A stretch of DNA of 64,000 nt, taken from contig NZ_RXNU01000004.1 in assembly GCF_003966225.1 (NCBI RefSeq), positions 124,001 through 188,000 on the forward strand, written 5' to 3'. Shown in pieces: positions 9,597-17,942 of the stretch (position 1 is its first letter; each line of letters opens with the position of its first letter). Origin of the DNA: Shewanella canadensis. Its GTDB lineage: Bacteria > Pseudomonadota > Gammaproteobacteria > Enterobacterales > Shewanellaceae. The notes under the pieces were generated by a model. The model saw only the letters and a program-made list of their open reading frames with translations. It ran no database searches and was not told where the DNA came from. The translations under genes and the position numbers were made by a program.

Positions 9597-9862
9597 AAAA
9601 ATAACATCCTTCTTAAGAAGCAGCTTAAGGTTTGTGATTTGCAACAGGTATTAGAAGCGATCTTGATGATATTTCCAACCATAAATGAAAAAAAATTACA
9701 GGAAAGTTGTAAAATATCAGTAAAAAGGGTTTTTAAACGTAAGATTGCTAAATAATACTAGCCATAAATGAGTATTTGAAAGTATAGCGCTTAGGTTGCA
9801 ATGGATACAGATAAAAAAACGCCACACAGAAGTAGCGATTTCTTATATAAATGTGAGCTCCG

Positions 9863-10094
9863 TTATTTTATCTGCGCTTCTTTTTTTACGCCTGTCACGT
9901 AATACGTCGATTGGCTTTGTTGGCATCGGCGCTGCGACCCTGAATAACGGGCTTGGTTATACCAAAACTTGAGTCGATGGAGTCTCGGGACACTGATCAA
10001 GCGAATCCATTACGCCATCATGATCAGGGGCGATAACGGCTCCGGGTACAGATGCAATCACGGTTGGAGCTGGTTTGCCGCAGAGTTTTTCAGG
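9863..10094 (-). pseudogene. decayed OmpA-like gene remnant with internal deletion
   Basis: Read on the minus strand from 10094, one frame gives a short stretch ending DHDGVMDSLDQCPETPST, a thrombospondin-type-3/OmpA calcium-loop repeat, then a stop. The next frame gives PVIQGRSADANKANRRIT, the closing motif of the OmpA peptidoglycan-binding domain, and a further shift gives VTGVKKEAQIK and a stop. About 80-100 residues of the OmpA domain that should lie between are missing, and the N-terminal barrel is absent. So this is a relic made by deletion and frameshift. It lies in the 560-base gap between tal and xfp. Confidence rests on the two motifs occurring in the right order. Confidence 0.65.
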
Positions 10095-10095
10095 C

Positions 10096-10125
10096 AAAAA
10101 AAAGTGCACTCTAAAAGAGTGCACT
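10096..10125 (-). terminator. terminator of xfp
   Basis: Perfect ten-base arms AGTGCACTCT / AGAGTGCACT with a three-base loop. On the minus strand the stem is followed by a run of T. Confidence 0.85.
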
Positions 10126-10159
10126 GACTGTTATCAACTTATGACTTCTGGTTGGTTCT

Positions 10160-12526
10160 CTATCGAGTCCATACCCAGTTATCAAGGCTGATTGGGTCGA
10201 CGCCGTTGGCCTTGATGTAGTTTCTATGGTCAACTAAGCGCTGTAGCATATCGGTTGTAATTGCAACATGCTGAGTTTCATCGATCACACCTTGTTGGAA
10301 TAGCTTGTAAGCCATATCAATAACTAAGTGGTAACGAGAAGTACCGTTACGAACGCCCATATCGAATGGAGTGGTCGTTGAACCTTCCTCTTCATAGCCC
10401 TTGATTCTGAAGCGATCACTACCCTTATAATCGAATACCAGTTTCTTGATGGTGTTCGGGTAACCGTGGTAGTTGAATACAACGCCCTTATCGGCGGTAA
10501 ATACTTCGTCCATTAACCATGGCTTGCTTTGGAAGTCGAGGCTACCTAGACCGCTGCTGGTTAATTCAGTCACACTGACGAAACGGATACGAACGCGTGG
10601 TAGTATCTCTCTGATTAATACCAGAGCTGCCATCGCTTCTTGAGTGACATAATCACCACAACCAACAAGAACAACATCAGGGTTTTCATCGGAAGCGAAG
10701 TCCCAAACCATGACACCATCTTTAGTCTGTTGACGGGCTTCATCAAGTGATAACCATTGTGGCAAGTCTTTCTTACCGGCAACGATGATGTTTAGCTTAT
10801 CGCGATCGGCATAGGCACGCTCAGTGTAAACCAGTGTGCTGTTACCATCTGCAGGTAGGTAAGCAGAGATAATCTTAGGATGTTTCTCAAGCATAGCGCC
10901 CAGGAATGATGGGTTCTGATGTGAGTAACCGTTATGATCCTGACGCTCTAACAGTGACGAGAGAACCACGTTGCATGATGGTACCGGCTTACGGAAGTGT
11001 ACGCCTTGGCTCGCATAGACATACTTACAGTATTGGTCAGCCATAGAGGAGACAACTTGTGAGAAAGCCTCATAAGTTGGGAACATGGCGTGACGACCTG
11101 TCACTGTATAACCGTGCATCATACCGAAAAGCAAGTTTTCAGATAGCAGCTCGATGACGCGACCATCGCGGGCCATGTCTTCATCCCACTCTTCAATAGG
11201 CCACTGCCACGCACGGTCTGTCTCTTCAAATACGGCTTGAAGCTGGTTCGAATAAGTTTCATCCGGGCTGAAGATACGAAGGTTACGTTGGTCACGGTTG
11301 AGTTTCATTGCATCACGCATCCACTCACCCATCTTGTACATAGATACGCCACGGGTACCACGAGGCGTTTCCGCACCGTAAGCAAGTTTAGACAGGTCTG
11401 GGTTGGCAAGTGCACGAACCACTTCACCACCGTAGCTTAGGTGTTGCTGACCACAAGTTAGCTGCTTAGGTGGAAGTAGGCTCTGGATCTCTTTATCGAA
11501 GATTAGCTCGCCTTTATCGTTAATTGTATAAAGTTCATCGAACTTATAGCTTGATAACCAAGTGTTTAGCGCTTCTAGATGACCTTTATCGGTAGCACAC
11601 TTGTTGACGATAACCTGGTGAGATTCACAGTTACCTTCAAGCTTCTTGCCATTGTACTCAGAAGTACCCGTCCAACCTTTAGCGGTACGCATTAAGATGA
11701 CAGGCCAGCGTGGCTTAACAATATCTTCACCGCTGCGTGCGCGTTTCTGGATATCGTTGATCATCTCATATGACGTGTCCATGGCATTTGCCATTTGAAC
11801 GTAGACGTCTTCTTCGAGCTCATCGTCAACGATAATTGGGTGGTAACCTAGACCACGGAATTCAAGATCCAGTTCTTCGTGGCTCATACGACCCATACGA
11901 GTTGGACCAGAGATCTTATAACCGTTGATATGAACGATTGGCAGTACCGCACCGTTAGTGGCAGGGTCTACTAAACGGTTTGCATACCAAGAAGCGGCAA
12001 GAGGACCCGTTTCTGACTCACCATCACCAATCAGACAAGCTGCAATCAGGTCAGGGTTATCTAATACTGCACCCCAGGCAACTGAAAGTGAATAACCGAG
12101 TTCGCCACCTTCTAAAATTTGTCCAGGTGCTTCCGGGTTAGCGTGTGAAGGGTAACCATAAGCTGCAGAGAACTTCTGACAGATATCTGTGATACCTTCT
12201 TCATTGTATGGAATGATATCTGGGTAATAATGGCTAAGAGAGCCTTCCATGAAAAGGTTAGCTTGTACTGCAGGGAAACCGTGACCGGGGCCTACAAGGT
12301 AGACGAATGAGCGGTTGTTTTTAACAATTAGACGGTTGATGTTAGCGTAGACAAAGTTGATACCAGGGCAAGTACCCCAGTGACCTAATAGTCTAGGCTT
12401 GATATCTGTGTGTGCAAGTGCACGCTTATGCAGTACGTTCTTCTTTAGATAAATTTGAGATGTCGCTAGAAAGTTTGTAGCTCTTACAAATTTCTTTAAC
12501 GCGCTGATCTCTTGCTGTTGTGACAT
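10160..12526 (-). CDS. xfp: xylulose-5-phosphate/fructose-6-phosphate phosphoketolase
   Basis: The 788-residue product has the normal length and plan of thiamine-diphosphate phosphoketolases, which split xylulose-5-phosphate or fructose-6-phosphate into acetyl phosphate plus a shorter sugar phosphate. Visible family segments: GHWGTCPGINFVYANINR, GPGHGFPAVQANLFMEGSLS, the diphosphate/Mg motif GDGESETGPLA, HINGYKISGPT, QDHNGYSHQNPSF in the middle domain, and FNYHGYPNTIKKL near the C-terminus. The start at 12526 is preceded by GGGGT at proper spacing. It has its own terminator. A CRP-like site and a long palindrome lie in the divergent region shared with the symporter gene. Confidence 0.92.
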   Translation of the reverse strand: MSQQQEISALKKFVRATNFLATSQIYLKKNVLHKRALAHTDIKPRLLGHWGTCPGINFVYANINRLIVKNNRSFVYLVGPGHGFPAVQANLFMEGSLSHYYPDIIPYNEEGITDICQKFSAAYGYPSHANPEAPGQILEGGELGYSLSVAWGAVLDNPDLIAACLIGDGESETGPLAASWYANRLVDPATNGAVLPIVHINGYKISGPTRMGRMSHEELDLEFRGLGYHPIIVDDELEEDVYVQMANAMDTSYEMINDIQKRARSGEDIVKPRWPVILMRTAKGWTGTSEYNGKKLEGNCESHQVIVNKCATDKGHLEALNTWLSSYKFDELYTINDKGELIFDKEIQSLLPPKQLTCGQQHLSYGGEVVRALANPDLSKLAYGAETPRGTRGVSMYKMGEWMRDAMKLNRDQRNLRIFSPDETYSNQLQAVFEETDRAWQWPIEEWDEDMARDGRVIELLSENLLFGMMHGYTVTGRHAMFPTYEAFSQVVSSMADQYCKYVYASQGVHFRKPVPSCNVVLSSLLERQDHNGYSHQNPSFLGAMLEKHPKIISAYLPADGNSTLVYTERAYADRDKLNIIVAGKKDLPQWLSLDEARQQTKDGVMVWDFASDENPDVVLVGCGDYVTQEAMAALVLIREILPRVRIRFVSVTELTSSGLGSLDFQSKPWLMDEVFTADKGVVFNYHGYPNTIKKLVFDYKGSDRFRIKGYEEEGSTTTPFDMGVRNGTSRYHLVIDMAYKLFQQGVIDETQHVAITTDMLQRLVDHRNYIKANGVDPISLDNWVWTR

Positions 12527-12745
12527 AAATAACCCCATTTATAGTAAGCAAAAAGTTAACCAAAGCTCATGTTCAGTACTATATTTGTAATTTTATTACA
12601 AAAATGTGTTCTACATCTTATTTCGATAAAGTTATTAAATTTCTTAAATGTTGCCAGAAAGCGAGTAAATCCTTTGTTGAATCAGTTACAACAGTAACTT
12701 AGTATTGTTTATTCATGTGATTCTAGTGTTATTCAAATGCTTAAC

Positions 12746-12761
12746 TGTGATCTGTGTCACA
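12746..12761. promoter_or_regulatory. CRP-like binding site between xfp and the alanine symporter
   Basis: TGTGATCTGTGTCACA is a perfect match to TGTGA-N6-TCACA. It lies about 220 bases from the xfp start and 196 from the symporter start, so it could act on either divergent gene. Confidence 0.7.
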
Positions 12762-12801
12762 TGGTATATTTTTTGTGGTGTGCTATTTTGCTGCATCGAA
12801 T

Positions 12802-12860
12802 TCGGTGAGCATGATTTTGCAAAATCATGAAAGGACAATTCTAAAAGATAAATTCACCGA
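12802..12860. promoter_or_regulatory. nested palindrome upstream of the symporter gene
   Basis: The inner part is a perfect 20-base palindrome CATGATTTTGCAAAATCATG (12810-12829). Outer arms TCGGTGA (12802-12808) and TCACCGA (12854-12860) are also complementary. It could be an operator for an unknown regulator or a folded leader of the symporter mRNA, whose ATG is 97 bases further on. There is no T-run, so it is not a terminator. Confidence 0.5.
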
Positions 12861-12956
12861 CATTCTTTGATCAAAATGGGAAGGAAATTTTATAGTCAAA
12901 CCCGGTCTAGGTAATCATTACCAGTCCGCTTTTGTCATGGGGATAAGAAATTAATT

Positions 12957-14414
12957 ATGTTTGAGACTCTGATTAACGCTATTGAGACTGCAGTAAATGC
13001 CATTAACGGCTTACTGTGGGGTAGCGTACTTATATATGTACTGGTTGCTGCCGGTATACTCTTTACAGTTCGCCTTGGGTTTATTCAGTTCCGCATGTTT
13101 GGTCACGGTGCCAAATTAGTGATTCAAGGGCGCAATAAAACAGATGGGATCTCCTCTTTTCAGGTATTTTGTACCTCGATGGCTGCACGCGTCGGTACAG
13201 GAAATATGGCGGGTGTTGCCGTTGCTATTACTGTTGGTGGTGCGGGGGCGATTTTCTGGATGTGGTTGATTGCACTTTTAGGTATGGCGACGGCATTTAT
13301 CGAGTCGACCTTAGCTCAGGTGTATAAAGTTAAAGATAGTGAAGGTCAATATCGCGGTGGCCCAGCTTACTACATGGAGCGTGGTCTTGGTAAACGTTGG
13401 ATGGGAAGTATCTTCTCCATTCTACTTATCATAGCTTTTGGTTTTGCATTTAATGCGGCGCAGGCCAATACCATGACCGATGCGCTTAATAATGCTTTTG
13501 GTTTTGATAAAACTATAGTTGGCATAGTTATTATGCTTGCCTCTGCATACATCATTTGCGGTGGTTTAAAGAAAGTCGCCAGAGCATCAGAGCTGATTGT
13601 TCCCGTTATGGCCGTGGCTTATCTTGCCATCGCCCTTGTGGTGCTTGTCATCAATATCGATCAGGTTCCGGCGGCAATCTCACTAATCGTTAAGAGTGCG
13701 TTCGGGTGGGAAGAGGCTGCCGGTGGTGCAATGGGAGCAATGATGGCCGGTATTGCTCGCGGTCTGTTTTCAAACGAAGCGGGTATGGGCAGCGCGGCCA
13801 ATATTGCAGCCTCAGCTACACCTAACCCAAATCATCCTGCATCCCAGGGTTTTGTTCAGATGATTGGTGTATTTGTCGATACTTTGGTGATCTGTACAGC
13901 TTCTGCCGCAATTATCTTGTTATCCGGAGTATTAAATAATCCAGATGGTCAGCAAGGAATTGGCCTTTTACAATTGGCCTTAACCAATGAGTTGGGTAGT
14001 TGGTCGGCTTACTTCATTGCCTTCGCGATTATCCTGTTTTGCTTCTCTTCGATTATTGCTAACTATAGTTATGCCGAAAGCAATGTTATGTTCTTGACTC
14101 AAAGTAAGAAGGTACTGTTTGTTTTCCGTGGCTTGGTGCTTGCGATGGTGATGGCGGGTTCTGTTGCTTCATTAAGTCTGGTTTGGAATTTTGCCGACGT
14201 GTCTATGGGGCTTATGGCCCTAGTTAATATTGTCGCGATTGTCATGTTATCTAAAGTCGCTTTTGCGGTGATTAAAGATTACGAGCGTCAGGTTAAAGCG
14301 GGCTTAACTCCGACTTTTGACAGCAGTCAGTTCCCTGAAATTGATGAGCTGGAGGAGGGGATATGGGTAATGAAGGAAAACAGCTCCGCTGAATCTTCTA
14401 CCGAGAGAAACTGA
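12957..14414 (+). CDS. sodium:alanine symporter (AGCS family)
   Basis: The 485-residue inner-membrane protein has about ten or eleven hydrophobic segments and the AGCS signatures: QVFCTSMAARVGTGNMAGVAVAI in the second membrane region, GGPAYYMERGLG, and GIARGLFSNEAGMGSAANIAASA around residue 270. It takes up alanine or glycine with Na+. The gene diverges from xfp behind a CRP-like site and a strong palindrome, and ends at a terminator. The C-terminal 40 residues are acidic and cytoplasmic. It is of the AlsT/DagA type; substrate preference cannot be read from the sequence. Confidence 0.9.
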   Translation: MFETLINAIETAVNAINGLLWGSVLIYVLVAAGILFTVRLGFIQFRMFGHGAKLVIQGRNKTDGISSFQVFCTSMAARVGTGNMAGVAVAITVGGAGAIFWMWLIALLGMATAFIESTLAQVYKVKDSEGQYRGGPAYYMERGLGKRWMGSIFSILLIIAFGFAFNAAQANTMTDALNNAFGFDKTIVGIVIMLASAYIICGGLKKVARASELIVPVMAVAYLAIALVVLVINIDQVPAAISLIVKSAFGWEEAAGGAMGAMMAGIARGLFSNEAGMGSAANIAASATPNPNHPASQGFVQMIGVFVDTLVICTASAAIILLSGVLNNPDGQQGIGLLQLALTNELGSWSAYFIAFAIILFCFSSIIANYSYAESNVMFLTQSKKVLFVFRGLVLAMVMAGSVASLSLVWNFADVSMGLMALVNIVAIVMLSKVAFAVIKDYERQVKAGLTPTFDSSQFPEIDELEEGIWVMKENSSAESSTERN

Positions 14415-14464
14415 GTATAATATTATTGAGCTGATGTTCGGCTGAATGGATTAGCACAATCTAA

Positions 14465-14493
14465 AAAACCACGCGAATTAGCGTGGTTTTTTT
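14465..14493 (+). terminator. terminator of the alanine symporter gene
   Basis: Arms AAAACCACGC / GCGTGGTTTT with a six-base loop and a T-run. Confidence 0.85.
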
Positions 14494-14543
14494 ATGTTTG
14501 CATCAGTATGATAGCAAGCATTAAAGGCTTGTAAGGATTAGCG

Positions 14544-15317
14544 ATGTTAGTTTTAGTTTCACCAGCGAAAACATTAGATTATGAAAATGAAGCAGGCACA
14601 AGCGAGCATACTTTACCTAAACTGGTTCAATATAGTGAACAGCTTATCGAAGAGTGCCGTAAGCTCGCGCCATCTGATATAGCATCACTAATGAAGGTAA
14701 GCGATAAAATTGCCGGTTTAAATGCGGCTAGATTTACAAGCTGGAGCCGGGATTTTTCTACTGAAAATGCCAAACAAGCACTTTATGCATTTCGTGGTGA
14801 TGTCTATACCGGCCTGGATGCCGACACGCTATCTCAGCAGAGTATTGAGCGTGCACAGAAACACCTCAGAATTCTCTCCGGTTTATATGGCTTGCTAAGG
14901 CCATTAGATTTGATGCAGCCATACCGCCTCGAGATGGGGACCCGGCTAGCCAATACCAAAGGGACTAATCTGTATCAGTTCTGGGGCGATGTGATAACCG
15001 ACGAAGTTAATCTGGCTTTATCGGAGCAGGGTGACCAGATTGTGGTGAACTTGGCGTCTAACGAGTATTTTAAGGCTGTTAAACCTAAACAGTTAAAAGG
15101 TTCTCTGATCACTCCGGTATTTAAAGATAAGAAAAATGGTCAATATAAGGTGATCAGTTTCTTTGCTAAACGTGCCAGAGGCATGATGGTGAGATACATA
15201 CTGGATAATAATATTAAAACTTTCTCAGGGCTAACAGAGTTTGATTCCGCAGGTTATTATTACTGTGAAGCCGATTCGACTTCTCTGGCGCCTGTTTTCA
15301 AGCGTGAGGAGCAGTAA
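14544..15317 (+). CDS. yaaA: peroxide stress protein YaaA (DUF328)
   Basis: The 257-residue cytoplasmic protein begins [13 protein letters not shown], the family signature, and contains [19 protein letters not shown] and [14 protein letters not shown], all conserved in YaaA. In E. coli YaaA limits free iron and protects DNA from hydrogen peroxide; the same role is inferred here. A ribosome-site-like AAGGATTAGCG precedes the ATG. The gene stands alone and converges on the M28 peptidase gene through a bidirectional terminator. Confidence 0.92.
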   Translation: MLVLVSPAKTLDYENEAGTSEHTLPKLVQYSEQLIEECRKLAPSDIASLMKVSDKIAGLNAARFTSWSRDFSTENAKQALYAFRGDVYTGLDADTLSQQSIERAQKHLRILSGLYGLLRPLDLMQPYRLEMGTRLANTKGTNLYQFWGDVITDEVNLALSEQGDQIVVNLASNEYFKAVKPKQLKGSLITPVFKDKKNGQYKVISFFAKRARGMMVRYILDNNIKTFSGLTEFDSAGYYYCEADSTSLAPVFKREEQ

Positions 15318-15378
15318 GTAAAGGGGGCTGTAGGGACTGGTTAGCAAATATATAGCCGGTTATTATTAGTCGGGAATA

Positions 15379-15403
15379 AAAAAGCAGCCAAAGGCTGCTT
15401 TTT
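15379..15403. terminator. bidirectional terminator between yaaA and the M28 peptidase gene
   Basis: Perfect eleven-base arms AAAAAGCAGCC / GGCTGCTTTTT with a three-base loop between convergent genes. Confidence 0.85.
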
Positions 15404-15423
15404 TATGAGAGAAATTCCCCGGT

Positions 15424-16857
15424 TTATTTTGCTTCAATAATAACTGGCTTGAGGTTAGCACCGGTTGTAATTGGCCTGAGTTCAACTTCAGATTGTGCCA
15501 TCAGGTAGGCAAATTGTGCGTAGGCTGCGACGTTTTGCTGCAGTGCCATCGGATCTATTTTGTCTAAAGTATCGTTTGGCGTATGGTGGTAATCAAAATA
15601 ATCATGGCCATCTTGTCTGAGTGAGGCTACAGGGACTCCTTGTTTTGGTAGCATGGAGACATCAGGCCCTCCTGAAGCTGTATTACTACCTAACTTAACC
15701 CCATTACCAACCATAGGACTACTGACCGCGTGTATCGCTTCCAAAGCACTCTCGTTTACCCTGTAATCTATCTGATATATCCGCCCCGCACCAAAGTCTG
15801 ACTCAGCAGCAATGTAATGTTTCTCCAGCTCATTTTTGTGGGCTTTGGCATAAGCTTTACCGCCTACAAGGCCGACCTCTTCGGCAGCAAAAAGTACCAC
15901 TCGAACGGTGCGAGCTGGCTTTTGAGGGAGGTCTTGAATTAACTTGCCCGCCGCCGTTACTATGGCAACACCGGCTCCGTCATCGATTGCGCCTGTTCCT
16001 TCATCCCATGAGTCTAAGTGGGCACCGATTAACACTATCTCATCAGGCTTGCTGTTGCCGGTAACCTCTGCAATAACATTGTAAGAGGTCGCAAAACCAT
16101 GGCTTTGTGATGACATGAAGAGATCGAGTACCACATTAGGATCTCGCTTTAGTATCAGATTAATAAGATCGGCATCCGGATTCGACATCGCCGCTGCAGG
16201 AATCTTTGCAACGCCATCCTTATACCTCATCATTCCTGTATGCGCCATTCTGTCATGGTCGGTTCCAATGGAGCGGATGACGATGGCTTTGGCCCCTTTC
16301 TGTGATGCGCTAATGGCTCCTCGGGAGCGTCCGCCAACCGTTTTACCGTAACCTTTACCGGTTTTGTGGCGCTCGGTGATATGGTCGATAAAGACAATTT
16401 TTCCTTCAACATCGCTTCTGTTAGCCCGCTTTAATGACTCTAATGTGTCAAATCTTATGATAGGGGCCCTTAAACCCTCTTTAGGTGTCGCTATGCTTCC
16501 CCCTAGTGCGGTTATTACTAATGGCTGAGAGAAGGGGGAGATCACTTCGGCTCGAGCCTCTCCTCGGGACCATACGGGAACTTGAACGGCTTCTTTGTAT
16601 ACCTTATCGAAACCCAGTTTAATTAATTTGTTCTCAGCCCACCGAACGGCGAGAAGGTCTTTATTGCTGCCCGCAAGCCTTGGGCCAACTTCAACTGTGA
16701 GAGATTCAACCAGATCATAAGCGAGAGGAGAGGCTAATGCGCTTTGCTGTAACTGTTTAGTTATTTTTATATTTGGTTCTTCTAATTGGATGCTTTGGCA
16801 ACCCACTAACCCAGTGAAAAATAGGCTGATGAGCAGAGTACGACGATAGATTTTCAT
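15424..16857 (-). CDS. secreted M28-family zinc aminopeptidase/carboxypeptidase Q-like lipoprotein
   Basis: The 477-residue product starts with a signal and lipobox (LVGCQS), so it is probably an envelope lipoprotein. A PA-type insert occupies about residues 130-230. The peptidase domain shows the two-zinc ligands in order: GAHLDSWDEGTGAIDDGAG (His and bridging Asp), FAAEEVGLVGG (catalytic and metal Glu), ESDFGAG (Asp) and the final His in FDYHHTPNDTLDKID. This is the pattern of the plasma glutamate carboxypeptidase/M28 group. It probably trims peptides in the periplasm or outside the cell. It diverges from the ArsR-type regulator gene; no functional link is evident. Confidence 0.88.
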   Translation of the reverse strand: MKIYRRTLLISLFFTGLVGCQSIQLEEPNIKITKQLQQSALASPLAYDLVESLTVEVGPRLAGSNKDLLAVRWAENKLIKLGFDKVYKEAVQVPVWSRGEARAEVISPFSQPLVITALGGSIATPKEGLRAPIIRFDTLESLKRANRSDVEGKIVFIDHITERHKTGKGYGKTVGGRSRGAISASQKGAKAIVIRSIGTDHDRMAHTGMMRYKDGVAKIPAAAMSNPDADLINLILKRDPNVVLDLFMSSQSHGFATSYNVIAEVTGNSKPDEIVLIGAHLDSWDEGTGAIDDGAGVAIVTAAGKLIQDLPQKPARTVRVVLFAAEEVGLVGGKAYAKAHKNELEKHYIAAESDFGAGRIYQIDYRVNESALEAIHAVSSPMVGNGVKLGSNTASGGPDVSMLPKQGVPVASLRQDGHDYFDYHHTPNDTLDKIDPMALQQNVAAYAQFAYLMAQSEVELRPITTGANLKPVIIEAK

Positions 16858-16992
16858 AAGTTTCCTTTGTTTTTATTACTTATGTCCCACTTTTGAAAAC
16901 AATCTAGCAAAAAGTGTGCTTTATGTCCCGACTATATCTGTAAGGCAACGCTATATTAGTTCCGGGGATTGTTTTAGGAGAATTTGCGAGTA

Positions 16993-17289
16993 ATGAATAT
17001 TGAATTAATGCAGCAACGGGCAGATCATGCCGTTGTGATGTTGAAAGCTTTGGCGAATGAACGCCGTCTCTTTATCCTATGTTACCTTCTTAGTGAAGGA
17101 GAGATGTGTGTAGGTGAAATGAACAAGAAATTGGGATTAAGCCAGTCAGCTTTATCTCAACATTTAGCCTGGTTGCGTAAAGATAATTTGGTCGAGACCC
17201 GTAAGGAAGCTCAAACCGTATTTTACTCTTTGAAGAGTAAAGAGGTGTCGGAAATTATTAAGCTGCTGAATAATATCTATTGCCATTAG
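16993..17289 (+). CDS. ArsR-family regulator of the YgaV/BigR sulfur-sensing type
   Basis: The 98-residue winged-helix protein has the ArsR plan with recognition helix SQSALSQHLAWLRKDNLV. It lacks the usual metal-box CVC; that position reads EMCVGEM. Instead it has Cys30 in LFILCYLL and Cys97 in the final NIYCH, which correspond to the cysteine pair that forms a polysulfide bridge in SqrR/BigR and to the ILC and VYCP segments of E. coli YgaV. A persulfide-sensing role is inferred from this. AGGAG lies 12 bases before ATG 16993 and three before an alternative TTG 16984, so the start is not settled. Targets are unknown; no sulfur gene is adjacent. Confidence 0.75.
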   Translation: MNIELMQQRADHAVVMLKALANERRLFILCYLLSEGEMCVGEMNKKLGLSQSALSQHLAWLRKDNLVETRKEAQTVFYSLKSKEVSEIIKLLNNIYCH

Positions 17290-17306
17290 GCATGTTATTC
17301 ATCTTC

Positions 17307-17340
17307 AACTGACAAAGTTTACTGATTTTGTCAGTTTTTT
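17307..17340 (+). terminator. terminator of the ArsR-type gene
   Basis: Arms AACTGACAAA (17307-17316) and TTTGTCAGTT (17327-17336) with a T-run. Confidence 0.8.
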
Positions 17341-17386
17341 TATGCCTGAATTTTGATAATTAAGCTAATGGCAAAAAAAAGATATA

Positions 17387-17412
17387 AAAAAACCGGCCTA
17401 AGCCGGTTTTTT
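17387..17412. terminator. terminator of rpsT
   Basis: Eleven-base arms AAAAAACCGGC / GCCGGTTTTTT around a CTAA loop, immediately after rpsT on the minus strand. Confidence 0.85.
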
Positions 17413-17428
17413 AAACGCTAATCTAAAA

Positions 17429-17695
17429 TTAAGCAGCAAGTGCTTTGATCTTAGTGTTTAGACGAGACTTCTGACGAGCAGCTTTATTCTTGTGAATAAG
17501 GCCTTTAGTCGCCATACGGTCAACAATTGGTTGTGCAGCATTAAATGCTTCAGTAGCCGCTTTGTGATCGCCAGCATTAATTGCAGCGATAACTTTCTTT
17601 ACGTATGAACGTAACATTGAACGACGGCTAGCGTTATGCTGACGACGTTTTTCAGATTGAAGCGCGCGCTTCTTTGCAGACTTGCTATTAGCCAA
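17429..17695 (-). CDS. rpsT: 30S ribosomal protein S20
   Basis: The 88-residue, lysine/alanine-rich protein begins [25 protein letters not shown] and has the usual length and sequence of bS20, an early-assembling protein of the 30S subunit body. It is transcribed alone, with a clear sigma-70 promoter upstream and a strong terminator downstream, and diverges from murJ, as in many gammaproteobacteria. Confidence 0.97.
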   Translation of the reverse strand: MANSKSAKKRALQSEKRRQHNASRRSMLRSYVKKVIAAINAGDHKAATEAFNAAQPIVDRMATKGLIHKNKAARQKSRLNTKIKALAA

Positions 17696-17736
17696 GGTGC
17701 AACTCCTAAATAGGGTTAGAGATTTTAAAGGTCGGG

Positions 17737-17765
17737 AATATGCCCTATTTTTGTCATTTTGTCAA
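17737..17765 (-). promoter_or_regulatory. sigma-70 promoter of rpsT
   Basis: On the minus strand TTGACA (17760-17765) and CATATT (17737-17742) are 17 bases apart. A GC-rich stretch follows the -10, as is typical of growth-rate-controlled ribosomal promoters. Confidence 0.7.
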
Positions 17766-17942
17766 TGACAACGATTGAATCTTTATCTTAAAGATAAATT
17801 AATCCAATCAACTTGGCTATCTTCAACCTTACTCGTGTAATATGATGCGCAATTCTAACAGCTATTGTTGGAAGGTGACAGGGGGAAAATCAACTTTTTG
17901 AGACTACTCGCCTGAAGTTTTCAGCTCTATTCAGGGGGTTTT

